Positions 37,301 through 45,451 of a stretch of 64,000 bases of DNA are shown here, in pieces. Below the pieces are notes generated by a model. The model had not been told where the DNA came from. It saw only the letters and a program-made list of their open reading frames with translations, and ran no database searches. The stretch is from Ekhidna sp964289745 (lineage in GTDB: Bacteria > Bacteroidota > Bacteroidia > Cytophagales > Cyclobacteriaceae). The translations under genes and the position numbers were made by a program. Location of the stretch: contig CAXYMM010000001.1 of assembly GCA_964289745.1 (NCBI GenBank), positions 1,302,001-1,366,000 of the forward strand, read 5' to 3'. Every line of letters begins with the position of its first letter. Position 1 is the stretch's first letter.

Positions 37301-37779
37301 TCGCCCAATTTGGCACTTCCAAACTTATTATGAGTAACGATCACATCATTCAGACTATCCCCATCAATATTGCAAATGCAAACGTCGTATGCATTTGGAA
37401 ATTCGTTTTTTGAAATAGGTTTTTTATATTCTGACTTAAATGTTAGGGCGGCTTTACTGGAGTTATTTCCAGCAAAGCCGATAAAAAACTTTGATGAAGA
37501 TTCTCCTATTTTGCCTCCATCATTCATAACAGTAATAGGTTCATGAAGAGCTCCCACGGGTACCTCAGCCTCAACTATTGTTCGTGCAGTATTTACAACA
37601 TTTACACTAGGGGATTCAACTCCCCCGAAAAAAACCCTAGGGTTTGTTCCCATATCCGTACCAGTAATCGTGATTTTCTCACCAGCTTGAGTGGAGGTGG
37701 GGGAAATACTGGTAATAACGGGCTGAGCCAATGAAAGATCAAAAGCCAAAAACAACACAGCTAATAAAAATATTTTCAT
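34378..37779 (-). CDS. FG-GAP/VCBS-repeat surface protein with IPT/TIG domain and T9SS type B sorting domain
   Basis: 1133 residues from the ATG at 37779, which overlaps the stop of the upstream PorP/SprF gene as TAATG and gives a good signal peptide (MKIFLLAVLFLAFDLSLAQP). Residues ~20-100 are an IPT/TIG Ig-like domain (VITSISPTSTQAGEKITITG). Residues ~110-510 are FG-GAP/VCBS propeller repeats with Asp-rich loops (DLDNNGDND, DLNGDGFKDI, DLNNDQLPDI, DFDNDGFADL, DLNGDGKLDI, DLNKDGKADI), usually calcium-binding. Several Ig/PKD-like domains follow, and the C-terminus (KKTFSPNGDGINDCWEI ... AVPEGVYYFVLKC) is a type B sorting domain. I infer a surface adhesin exported with the help of its coupled PorP/SprF partner, by analogy with SprB/SprF of gliding Flavobacterium. 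Confidence 0.9.
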   Translation of the reverse strand: MKIFLLAVLFLAFDLSLAQPVITSISPTSTQAGEKITITGTDMGTNPRVFFGGVESPSVNVVNTARTIVEAEVPVGALHEPITVMNDGGKIGESSSKFFIGFAGNNSSKAALTFKSEYKKPISKNEFPNAYDVCICNIDGDSLNDVIVTHNKFGSAKLGEFTYFINESTSVTDLSLGTPISVDLTGQFSIVAGFSTVECGDLDNNGDNDFVFLTSEATTTSVYVFDSIRSATTPSLTLDIPKTANNDSREPSGLQIYDLNGDGFKDIIVGNNTDNTIHIFQNKGVVGDIRFEDALEITVAASTRTSSIEISDLNNDQLPDIVIVPFAVGNEKIYVLKNNSISDNISFLPQVPIDNKDTRRNLKVGDFDNDGFADLATTADASRSSRTGVERISIFRNTSSTSSDISFSLVEHIDIPQNQPFDLDLGDLNGDGKLDIALTSHDIDASASGGAIYTLENNSSSTISFKNPIKSVIERDANNIQIGDLNKDGKADIAYAAGIDRGTTGYLGVIQNNTCIFPFIMPVKDTYCNQESFTLSTINAPNSTYRWSSSPLGLESQNRNEATFKFSQSTSTVEIKVVLQTGSACRDSTSITLNPPSDPRPARPSINVGGKTGNSICEGEEITLTTNGNFDTYLWTLPNGSESAEANITMSEIKASDAGTYSLSVKSANSCFSELGTQTLEIQTFATPVISISNNKDLVFCEDINNSPELEIDEITGGGYQWKRNRLDIVGRTNPSMIAIESGDYTVEVTKGGCTKESARITLEAVEKPVSSFSEFEAICSNIETRFSASSTGVNGYTLEYNWRIDSAGNELDTFTTPDFDYIFNSPTTFNYDVVLTTKYDPNDLANCSDVKTSTINVSPPPTLNFNEADGAQKCVAESIDLSISNAGIDSYIWSTRNAALKNDTLISENASNSSTFALSTPIGVDSVFAILSVETDIGCLVSDSIKIKNIPTPGDIKSPDFESIKLNNSAKLDEAISIVLSADSIVSDFEWKPAVQIDNSSASLITFFPQNPSTKVILTGKDNNGCLVSSQVTIILDNIRPKKTFSPNGDGINDCWEILNIGDLGNTDDNKCEVFIFDSRGRNIEIIREFENENCVWEGNFNGSAVPEGVYYFVLKCTQKEYSKSGSVILAR

Positions 37780-39596
37780 TAGTTTTTCACTTCTAGTACC
37801 CATGCTTTAGATAGTTTCGATTTTTTTCTGAATTCGTCTCTTCGTGTTCTGGCCAGATCAATTGAACTGGACTTGTTTATAACGACATAGTAATACCCTC
37901 TGGCAGAAGAAAAACCAACAAACGCATCATGATAGCCGTCCTGAAATAATTCATCCGAATAGTCTTCGGCGTTTTCAAATTCTGAAAACGCTGCAACTAT
38001 TACAAAATTACCCGGAGGTAACTCTAATAAATGCGATCCTCTCCTGACGGAGGCATAGTCATTGGCGTTGGCCAATTCATCATGTGTTCTGTAATCCTGA
38101 GTAAGTTCTAGATTACTTTTTTCTATCTGTTCGTGCTGTTCTTTTGTAAGCGACTTGTCGGTACTGATTATTTCGGCTTGATTCTCCGTGATCGCGCGAT
38201 CCCACATTATTATATTCTTAACTGTTCCATCCTCATTCACTTTCTCATACTTAATGCCTACTTCCAGGGATCCATCTGGCAATTCCCTCTCTAGGTGTCC
38301 ATTTTCAGCTATTGTGAGGCTGTTTTCTTCGGAGGTAGGTATCCAGCTAATTACTACATTTCTTTCATCACTGCCAGCTTTTTCTAGTCGTAATCCTGTT
38401 TCTTCTTCACCAAATTGGTTCACTCTAGAAAGTTTTGAATAATCTTCTTGATACTTCCAATAATCCGCACGAGTTGTCGGAATATTTGATTCGGGTACTG
38501 GGTTTTTGAGGGTGGAGTTTGTCTTTGCTTTTTTGTCATTTTCACCACTTTCCTCTCTACTTGCTTGAAGTTCAGCAAGTTGCTTTTGTGCCTCTTCCTC
38601 TGCTTTTTTAGCTCTTTCTTCTGCTGATAGACGGTGACTTTTTATAAAACTGGATGTATGTTCTGTATGATCTTTTTTCGTTCCTAGATGATATCCGAGT
38701 GTAACCTCTAGTGTAGGACCTAAAAGACTTGATATTTGAGAGTTGCCTAATTCATAGGAAAATCCAATACCAAATTTTTCTTTGATTTTGGCTCCGGCTA
38801 AACCAATAAATCCAGAATCTTGACGATAAGATCCGCCCACCCACACAATGTGGTATAAATGTGCGATAAGTACTGCCTCATATTGGTATGGAATTACGCT
38901 ACTATATCGAAAAATTAGATGGGGTTCAAAAGCCAAATCATCATTTATGTGTCCCCGATAATTCATTTTGAAGAGAACGTTGTCTAATGGTGAAAATTCT
39001 GGAGTTGAAACTTCGCGTTGAGTTATCGGATTATATGAGAAAAGGTTGGGCAATGCAAATCCAACATTGAAATGACCAAAGTGATATGTGGCACCAAAAT
39101 CACCTAAGAAAAAAGTAGATTGATCAAGGAATCCAGCTATCGCTAGATCACCAGCTGCATCAGCAAGTTCATTCAAATTGACAGAATTAATTCCTGCACC
39201 TATTGACATGCCTAACCTTAGAAAATGTTTTCGATCTATATTTATTAAATACGATCCCGTTATTTTAGTTGCTGATGTCTGCAACAAACCCTGCCTAATG
39301 TTAAATGCCGCCGCACCTATTGCTATCCCACCTTTCAAAGGTACGTGAAAGTTGAAGTCCGATAAAGTAGGTGCTGATTCAATATTTGTCCACTGATCTC
39401 TGTAGGTAATAAAAAAAGTTGTATGACCCTCAACTCCTGCGTAGGCAGGATTGTATATGTAAGGATTCATAAAAAATTGATTGTATACCTGAGGCTGCTG
39501 CGCATGCGCTTTATAGCATATCCACAATGAACATATCAGAAATAGCGACCTCGTGAGAGACCATTTAAACACAAAAGTTTTAAAAATTTGCTTCAA
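37779..39596 (-). CDS. PorP/SprF-family T9SS outer-membrane protein with C-terminal SPOR-like domain
   Basis: A 605-residue protein. The signal peptide ends near KAHAQQ. Residues ~35-320 are a PorP/SprF beta-barrel: QPQVYNQFFMNPYIYNPAYAG is the family opening, TTFFITYRDQW and SFNY-type strands follow, and GPTLEVTLGYHLG ends the barrel. A charged, helical linker (~320-380, EERAKKAEEEAQKQLAEL) leads into a beta-rich segment, and the last ~80 residues (NFVIVAAFSEFENAEDYSDE ... GYYYVVINKS) resemble a SPOR peptidoglycan-binding domain. PorP/SprF proteins are about 300-350 residues, so this one is nearly twice as long. The stop overlaps the start of the T9SS type B gene (TAATG), which makes a dedicated cargo/partner pair likely. 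Confidence 0.85.
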   Translation of the reverse strand: MKQIFKTFVFKWSLTRSLFLICSLWICYKAHAQQPQVYNQFFMNPYIYNPAYAGVEGHTTFFITYRDQWTNIESAPTLSDFNFHVPLKGGIAIGAAAFNIRQGLLQTSATKITGSYLINIDRKHFLRLGMSIGAGINSVNLNELADAAGDLAIAGFLDQSTFFLGDFGATYHFGHFNVGFALPNLFSYNPITQREVSTPEFSPLDNVLFKMNYRGHINDDLAFEPHLIFRYSSVIPYQYEAVLIAHLYHIVWVGGSYRQDSGFIGLAGAKIKEKFGIGFSYELGNSQISSLLGPTLEVTLGYHLGTKKDHTEHTSSFIKSHRLSAEERAKKAEEEAQKQLAELQASREESGENDKKAKTNSTLKNPVPESNIPTTRADYWKYQEDYSKLSRVNQFGEEETGLRLEKAGSDERNVVISWIPTSEENSLTIAENGHLERELPDGSLEVGIKYEKVNEDGTVKNIIMWDRAITENQAEIISTDKSLTKEQHEQIEKSNLELTQDYRTHDELANANDYASVRRGSHLLELPPGNFVIVAAFSEFENAEDYSDELFQDGYHDAFVGFSSARGYYYVVINKSSSIDLARTRRDEFRKKSKLSKAWVLEVKN

Positions 39597-39785
39597 GTAA
39601 TGTGAATTATCTAAGTTTAAAGCTCAAAATAAATGAAATAATTGGAATGTAACTACACCCTAAATAAATATCCTTTTCATTTTTTCTGAAATAATTGAAA
39701 TATAAACTATTTTAAGGGTATTTGGCGAATTTATACTAATTGAAACGTTAGGTTTTAGTATTATTGCATTAGTCGATAATAATCA
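39597..39785. promoter_or_regulatory. Divergent promoter region
   Basis: 189 AT-rich bases between two divergently transcribed surface-protein operons (PorP/SprF pair on the minus strand; the barrel/transporter/TIR/STAND cluster on the plus strand). Both promoters must lie here unless longer transcripts exist. I do not see an exact TTG-N19-TAnnTTTG match; the nearest on the plus strand is TTAGGTTTTAG about 40 bases before 39786. Confidence 0.4.
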
Positions 39786-40613
39786 ATGAGACTTTTTTTA
39801 AATATTAGTTTAATACTTGTGGCTTTATCTTCTCATGCCCAGTATTGGTTTGGCCCTAAAGTTGGGGCTAATTATACCAATCACATTTATCAGGAAAGCA
39901 CCTACGAAAAAGATTCTTTTAATATCCCCAGAGATTGGAATTTTAATGCAGGAGTCGCTTTTGGCTACTCAGCCTCGAGTCGATTTGAGTTTTATGGAGA
40001 ATTACTCTTTGAGCAAATAGGAAAAAAGATAACCGATAAGGCAACAGGTGGTACTACCGTAACTGCGAGCATGACCAATAATTTTATATCAATCCCAGCA
40101 ATGTTAAGAATCAATTTAGGTAAAGTTCCATTTCACTATTATTTAAATGGAGGTCCTAGGCTATCTTATTGGTTGAGTGGTAAAGGGAATATCTACTTAG
40201 CAGAGTTCGAAGAATTTCCACCGGCGGGAGTTGATAGAAATGGCAATGCATTACCTGCAAGTTATAAAGTAAGCTTTAATCGATCAAAGGCATTAGATGC
40301 AGACGATAGGAGTGTAGCATATTTGAGTAAACCCAACCGTGTACAATTTGGGTTGACAGCAGGAGCTGGGATGTTTTTCGATATGCGAGGCGGTGGGAGA
40401 CTCCAATTAGATTTTCGATATACGTGGGTTCACATCAATATGGGAACTAATAATGGATCAAATGATATCAATTTTGATGATATTTCTTATCGAGAAAACT
40501 TCGAATATTATCACGGAATTGCTTCGGTGGGGCTAGCTTATTTGCTTGAGTATAATAGTCGGCTAAGAAGGCGAGGCAAAAGCACCATCAGCGAGAGTAA
40601 TAGAAGAAAATAG
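39786..40613 (+). CDS. Outer-membrane beta-barrel protein (porin/OmpW-like family)
   Basis: A 275-residue protein with a signal peptide (MRLFLNISLILVALSSHAQ) and alternating beta strands: WFGPKVGANYTN as the first strand, GVAFGYSASSRFEFYGELLF, ISIPAMLRINLGKVPFHYYLNGGPRLSYWL, LTAGAGMFFDMRGGGRLQLDFRY near the C-terminus and ASVGLAYLLEY as the last. This is the 'outer membrane protein beta-barrel' type (PorT/opacity-like) frequent in Bacteroidota. After the last strand there is a basic tail (RLRRRGKSTISESNRRK), which is unusual for an outer-membrane barrel. It is first in the seven-gene plus-strand cluster, 42 bases before the transporter gene. Confidence 0.8.
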   Translation: MRLFLNISLILVALSSHAQYWFGPKVGANYTNHIYQESTYEKDSFNIPRDWNFNAGVAFGYSASSRFEFYGELLFEQIGKKITDKATGGTTVTASMTNNFISIPAMLRINLGKVPFHYYLNGGPRLSYWLSGKGNIYLAEFEEFPPAGVDRNGNALPASYKVSFNRSKALDADDRSVAYLSKPNRVQFGLTAGAGMFFDMRGGGRLQLDFRYTWVHINMGTNNGSNDINFDDISYRENFEYYHGIASVGLAYLLEYNSRLRRRGKSTISESNRRK

Positions 40614-40655
40614 ATGATTGATCATTTTTAAATTCGTCAAATCAACTTATTAATT

Positions 40656-43600
40656 GTGATTCAAGCGTTTTTACATTTCTTAGGAGGAGAGAGAGGAGAA
40701 GAGAAGCCAATGTTATTACTTCTGGGAAAAGGCTTCTTCATGGGTATCTTATTGGCGTCTTATCAAATAGGTGCTGAAACCCTGTTCATAAATGTAATGG
40801 GAGAGGAATGGTTAGACAATGCCTTTTTTGCTGCTGGGGCTACGGGGGTAATTAGTACGGTCATATTTGTGTATCTACAGCGAAAAATCAACTATTCTAC
40901 ATTAGTCCTTTCTACAACTTTCCTCATCTTAATTTTCATTGGAAGTATACGACTATCCTTTGAATTTATTGGATATGATGAAACCTTGAAGGGGGAGTTT
41001 CAATTATTGCCTTTTGTCTTATTTACAATGATTGGCCCTGTTACCACAATCGTATTGATTGGGTTTTGGGGAATTTTCGGTCGAATTTTTGATCTAAGAG
41101 CTGCCAAAAGAATCATAGGTGGAATCGATACTGGACAACTCTTGGCAACGATGATTGCTTTTTTCAGTATTCCTGTGTTGACAACATATGTGATTGATGA
41201 AACATATGATCTGCTACTAGTCTCTGTGATTGCCGCCATTGGAGTCTTTGTCTTCACGTTGCTATTTACTCTTAATTTCAATCTCAATAAAGTAACAAAA
41301 GTTCTTCAAGGAGAAGAGGTAAAAAAAGTCAATTTTATTTCCTTATTAAGTGACAAATACCTCCGTCTGCTCTCGATTTTTCTAGTATTTTCTACCGGAG
41401 TTGCGATTTTTACTGAATACACGTTTTTGAGTGCCACTGAAATAATGTATCCAGAAGAGGATCAACTATCAAATTTTTTATCCTTCTTCTCGGGTACTGT
41501 CATTCTACTTTCGTTCGTGATTCAAAGTTTTGTCAACGACATAATAATAGGGCGCTTTGGTTTGAAGTTGGCACTTATGACTATGCCACTCATCCTGATT
41601 CTTTTTAGTGTTGGAGCGATTGTAGTCGGACACATTTATGGGTATGAAGTAAAAACTGAAAATTTTATTCTATTCTTTGTTTTAACAGGAACAGCCAGAC
41701 TATTTACAGCTGCCTTGAGAGATGCGCTGGAAAGTCCAGCGTTCAAGTTATTTCTGCTCCCATTGGATATTAAAATACGTTTTGATATTCAAACCAGAAT
41801 TGAGGGTGTTGTCATGGAGATAGGGGCTTTTCTGGCAGGAGCACTTCAAATGGGTTTTGGTTTGTTAGTTTTTTTCAAGCTGATTCACTATTCTTATTTC
41901 ATACTGCTGCTCGCTGGAGTAGTTGTTTATTTATCTGCCAAACTTTTTGAGGAGTATAAGAAAACACTCAAAAAAACGCTTCAGGATCAAAAAGCTAACT
42001 TGAAAGGCAAGGGCAAGAGAAATGATAATAACGCAATAAGTATTCTTAAAAATGAAATTAAATCGAAGAATATAGACCGTGTAATTAACACCTTAAAAAT
42101 TTTCGAGAAAATAGAACCAATAGAGTTTGAGTTTACACTTCTCGATCTTGTCAATGCAAGAAATCCGGAACTTAGAAAGTATGCCTATCAAAAGTTAGGA
42201 GATAGGCTTTGCTGGGAGGCATATGACATCATTGAAAAAAATTTTAAAACTGAAGGCAATGAGGATGTCTTGATCATTGCCAAAGCAACACTCAAAAAAT
42301 TAAGAAAAGTGAATGCTTTCGACCTTACTGATGTGGCAATAAAAAATTTGGTAAGATCAACAGAGACCATTGATAGAGTTTTTGGCGCAAAACTGCTAGT
42401 AAAAGCTTCAGAGGAACGACACATTTCATATGTTAGCGAGTTACTTCGAGATATCAACCCAGAAGTGAGAATAGCGGCTATGCTTACTGCAGGAAAGTTA
42501 AGAAGACCGGAGCTATGGCCTGTCTTAATCGAAAATCTGCATTTGCCTGCGTACGGAAATGTGGCAATGTCTGCCTTGAAAATGGGTGGACAAAGTGCTT
42601 TTCATACTCTGGATACCGCTTTTTACAAAACCGGTCAACACCCCCTCACGATGCTACGAATAATTCAAACTATCGGAAGAATAGGGGGAGGCAAAGCCGT
42701 TGAACTACTTTGGAAAAAGATAAACTTTCCTGATCGTAAAATCATCACACAGCTTTTGCTCTCATTGAGCTACTCGGGGTTTGTCGCAAGAAATTTTCAG
42801 TCCGCTAGAATAAAGCTGTCTCTTGAAACCGAGATCGGAGATATCGCTTGGAATATTAAATCAAGTCAGGATATTCCTGGTGATAATGAAATGGATCTGC
42901 TCCTGCGGAATGCGATGGTAGAGGAGGATATTAAGAATTATGAAAACGTATTTATGCTCTTGTCAATGATATACGACCCGCAAAATGTTCGATTAGTTAA
43001 AGAAAATATTATAAACGGTACCGCTGATAGTATTACGTTCGCAGTAGAAATGATGGACATATTTGTCGAGGATGAACTTAAACCAAAGCTTTTCCCAATT
43101 ATGGATGACCTCAAGGTTCAGGAAAGACTAGCGAAGCTTCAAAGCAATTATCCCCCTGAAGATTTTGATTCGTACGAGGACTTGTTGCTTCAGATAATAA
43201 ATCGAGATTTTAACAGAATCAATAGGTATACAAAAGCACTAGCGATGTATCGATTTAGTGAGCTAAGCACACACGTGACCGCCGACTTGATAGCCAACTT
43301 ATTCAATCCTGATCCGCTACTGTTGCAAACTTCAGCATACGCTATTTATAAGATCAATGAAGAAGCCTACCACATCCATACTAAAAGATTAAAACCAACC
43401 ACCAAAAAAGAGCTAGACAAGGCCATTTTGCCTCCAGCTTATAAGTTTGAAGGGGAGGACTTTCATCAAAAATTGCTATTGATTGAAAGGGTAATTAAAC
43501 TCAAAAAAATAAAATTCTTTAATCGAATATCAGGAGAGCTAATCACATATCTAGCCGAAGTTTTGGAAGAAATGAAAGTCAAGGAAGGAGAAAAAATCAT

Positions 43601-43907
43601 TCAAGAAGGCGATAGTGGAGCTAAACCGATTTATATCGTTATTGATGGATCAGTAGATATTTATGAAGGGCTTAAAATTGTGGGGGAAAGGGTTGAAAAT
43701 GAAGTTTTCGGTGAGCAATTTCTTTTGGAATCAGAAAAATTTGAATTTTCGGCTGTGGCAAGAACAAATACTAAGCTTCTCTACTTAAAGAAAGAAGAAT
43801 TACTAAATTTAATGTCTAAGCAAATAGAAATTTTGGAGTGGTGGATCGACATAAAGAATGATGAAAGTCACGATGAGAATAAGATTGTAGATGTTCTTTT
43901 TAGTTAA
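40656..43907 (+). CDS. Npt-like nucleotide-transporter/MFS membrane domain fused to HEAT repeats and a cyclic-nucleotide-binding-like domain
   Basis: A 1083-residue protein starting at GTG. Residues ~1-435 hold about 12 membrane segments; LLLLGKGFFMGILLASYQIG, AAGATGVISTVIFVYLQRK and the TGQLLATMIAFFSIPVL helix resemble the bacterial ATP/ADP translocase (Npt/NTT) branch of the major facilitator superfamily. Residues ~460-940 are helical repeats of HEAT type (RNPELRKYAYQKL, NPEVRIAAMLTAGKLRR). Residues ~960-1065 form a cyclic-nucleotide-binding-like domain (MKVKEGEKIIQEGDSGAKPIYIV and FGEQFLLESEKF). The usual phosphate-contacting Arg of the binding cassette is not seen, so binding of cAMP or cGMP is doubtful. 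It is followed 29 bases later by the TIR-like gene. Related domain unions are annotated as Npt1/Npt2-type transporters; what is transported is unknown. Confidence 0.8.
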   Translation: MIQAFLHFLGGERGEEKPMLLLLGKGFFMGILLASYQIGAETLFINVMGEEWLDNAFFAAGATGVISTVIFVYLQRKINYSTLVLSTTFLILIFIGSIRLSFEFIGYDETLKGEFQLLPFVLFTMIGPVTTIVLIGFWGIFGRIFDLRAAKRIIGGIDTGQLLATMIAFFSIPVLTTYVIDETYDLLLVSVIAAIGVFVFTLLFTLNFNLNKVTKVLQGEEVKKVNFISLLSDKYLRLLSIFLVFSTGVAIFTEYTFLSATEIMYPEEDQLSNFLSFFSGTVILLSFVIQSFVNDIIIGRFGLKLALMTMPLILILFSVGAIVVGHIYGYEVKTENFILFFVLTGTARLFTAALRDALESPAFKLFLLPLDIKIRFDIQTRIEGVVMEIGAFLAGALQMGFGLLVFFKLIHYSYFILLLAGVVVYLSAKLFEEYKKTLKKTLQDQKANLKGKGKRNDNNAISILKNEIKSKNIDRVINTLKIFEKIEPIEFEFTLLDLVNARNPELRKYAYQKLGDRLCWEAYDIIEKNFKTEGNEDVLIIAKATLKKLRKVNAFDLTDVAIKNLVRSTETIDRVFGAKLLVKASEERHISYVSELLRDINPEVRIAAMLTAGKLRRPELWPVLIENLHLPAYGNVAMSALKMGGQSAFHTLDTAFYKTGQHPLTMLRIIQTIGRIGGGKAVELLWKKINFPDRKIITQLLLSLSYSGFVARNFQSARIKLSLETEIGDIAWNIKSSQDIPGDNEMDLLLRNAMVEEDIKNYENVFMLLSMIYDPQNVRLVKENIINGTADSITFAVEMMDIFVEDELKPKLFPIMDDLKVQERLAKLQSNYPPEDFDSYEDLLLQIINRDFNRINRYTKALAMYRFSELSTHVTADLIANLFNPDPLLLQTSAYAIYKINEEAYHIHTKRLKPTTKKELDKAILPPAYKFEGEDFHQKLLLIERVIKLKKIKFFNRISGELITYLAEVLEEMKVKEGEKIIQEGDSGAKPIYIVIDGSVDIYEGLKIVGERVENEVFGEQFLLESEKFEFSAVARTNTKLLYLKKEELLNLMSKQIEILEWWIDIKNDESHDENKIVDVLFS

Positions 43908-43936
43908 AATTGACGTGAAAAAACAACGCATTCTTC

Positions 43937-45451
43937 ATGGGCAATAAGAAAAAGGTAGCGTTAGTATATTCGTTAAAAGACGATCAGCCAATTGGTGGTG
44001 CCACCAAAGGATGGGTAAGTAATTTTCATCGTTTTTTTGCCACGCTTCTTTATCAGATCACTCGTGAAAAAGCTGACATTCAATTAGTTAATGAGGTTAA
44101 CTTCAATTCTGTTGATTTATCAAATTACAATGCGATCCTTGCGATTGTTACAGAAAATCTTACAGAAAATAAGGATATTGTAAATGAGTTAAACAACCTT
44201 GGTAAGGAACTTAAAGCCAAAGGAAAGCTGATTACTGATGGGATGCCACGGTTTTTTAAGATACTTAAAGAACCGTATGATTCCGACGAGCTACTCAATG
44301 AATATAAAGACCTTCTGACTTATGACTTTTATTTGGTTGATTCGTTAACTGGTAATTCACAAGAAATTACTCGATTCCTCGGTGAAGATGCTGAGCGAAG
44401 CTATTGGATGAAATTAGTAGATATAGCTTACGATACTAATCACATACTTCATTTTAAAGAGCGAGAGAGAGGAAGCATTAGCTATGAAAATATCCCTCGA
44501 GAAAATACTGTTTACCTGGCAAGTACTGGGGTAGATATTGTTATTCAACGAGATATTGTTAAAAGGGAATTGATACGCCATGGTTTTAAGGTATTGCCAG
44601 ACCATTCTTTACCAAAAGAGTACAGAGCACTTGATCTAATGGTAAGAGAAGATTTGAATCGATGTAGGTTGTCCATTCACATGGTGGGTGAGGAATATGG
44701 ATACAAGCCTCAGGGATCTGAATTATCAGTTGTAGATATACAAAACAGAATAGCCTCCGACCACACCCACCAAATGGTAAAGAAGAATAAGGCATTGAAA
44801 GGCGAAGAAAAAAAACCATTTAGTCGCTTAATTTGGATTTCTCCTGATTTAAAAAATGTGACAGAACGACAAAAAACCTTTATTGAAGACCTGAAAAGTG
44901 ATGCAGCTACATTAGAAGAAGCAGAAGTACTTCAAATACAACTTCAGGAACTTAAAGCCATTATTCGCGAAGAACTTGTAACTGGAGGTCGTTTCAATAC
45001 GAAACAAGATTTTAAAAAGTTCAATTACGACATGCGAGCGGAGTTTTCAAAGATGATATACCTAATAGCTGATAAGCAGGATATCAATCAGGTAAATGAC
45101 CTTCAAAAGTACTTAAAGCAAAAAGGTTATAATGTGGTATCATCAAGCTATGAAGGAGATTTAGTTGACCTACGATACTTACACCAAGAAAATCTAAGAA
45201 GATGCGATGCTTCGCTAATCTATTTTGGAGGTGCTACAGAAGATTGGATCAAAACAAAATTACAGGACTTATTAAAAGCACCTGGTTTTGGTCGCCAAAA
45301 ACCTATTGAGGTAAAAGCAGTTTATTTCGAAGGAGAAAAAGAGGTAGATTTAGCACTTTATGAAAAGAACAATACACTGGTTCTTGGAAATAACGGAGAT
45401 TCCTTCAGCCCGAACCATTTAACACCCTTCTTAACTAAGATTGAAAGTTGA
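43937..45451 (+). CDS. Protein with three tandem TIR-like folds
   Basis: A 504-residue soluble protein without signal or membrane segments. Three segments repeat the TIR/flavodoxin-like strand-helix pattern. Residues ~4-115: KVALVYSLKDD ... YNAILAIVTEN. Residues ~190-285: TVYLASTGVDIVIQRDIVKR ... CRLSIHMVGEEYGYKP ... GSELSVVDIQNRIA, close to the DUF4062/TIR group. Residues ~370-455: KMIYLIADKQDINQVNDLQK ... CDASLIYFGGATEDWIKTKL. In catalytic TIR domains a Glu follows the conserved Trp by four residues; here the third domain has Trp437 and Lys441, so NADase activity by the usual mechanism is unlikely for that domain. Its stop overlaps the start of the STAND NTPase gene (TGATG). I infer a signalling adaptor or effector for that NTPase. 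Confidence 0.7.
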   Translation: MGNKKKVALVYSLKDDQPIGGATKGWVSNFHRFFATLLYQITREKADIQLVNEVNFNSVDLSNYNAILAIVTENLTENKDIVNELNNLGKELKAKGKLITDGMPRFFKILKEPYDSDELLNEYKDLLTYDFYLVDSLTGNSQEITRFLGEDAERSYWMKLVDIAYDTNHILHFKERERGSISYENIPRENTVYLASTGVDIVIQRDIVKRELIRHGFKVLPDHSLPKEYRALDLMVREDLNRCRLSIHMVGEEYGYKPQGSELSVVDIQNRIASDHTHQMVKKNKALKGEEKKPFSRLIWISPDLKNVTERQKTFIEDLKSDAATLEEAEVLQIQLQELKAIIREELVTGGRFNTKQDFKKFNYDMRAEFSKMIYLIADKQDINQVNDLQKYLKQKGYNVVSSSYEGDLVDLRYLHQENLRRCDASLIYFGGATEDWIKTKLQDLLKAPGFGRQKPIEVKAVYFEGEKEVDLALYEKNNTLVLGNNGDSFSPNHLTPFLTKIES

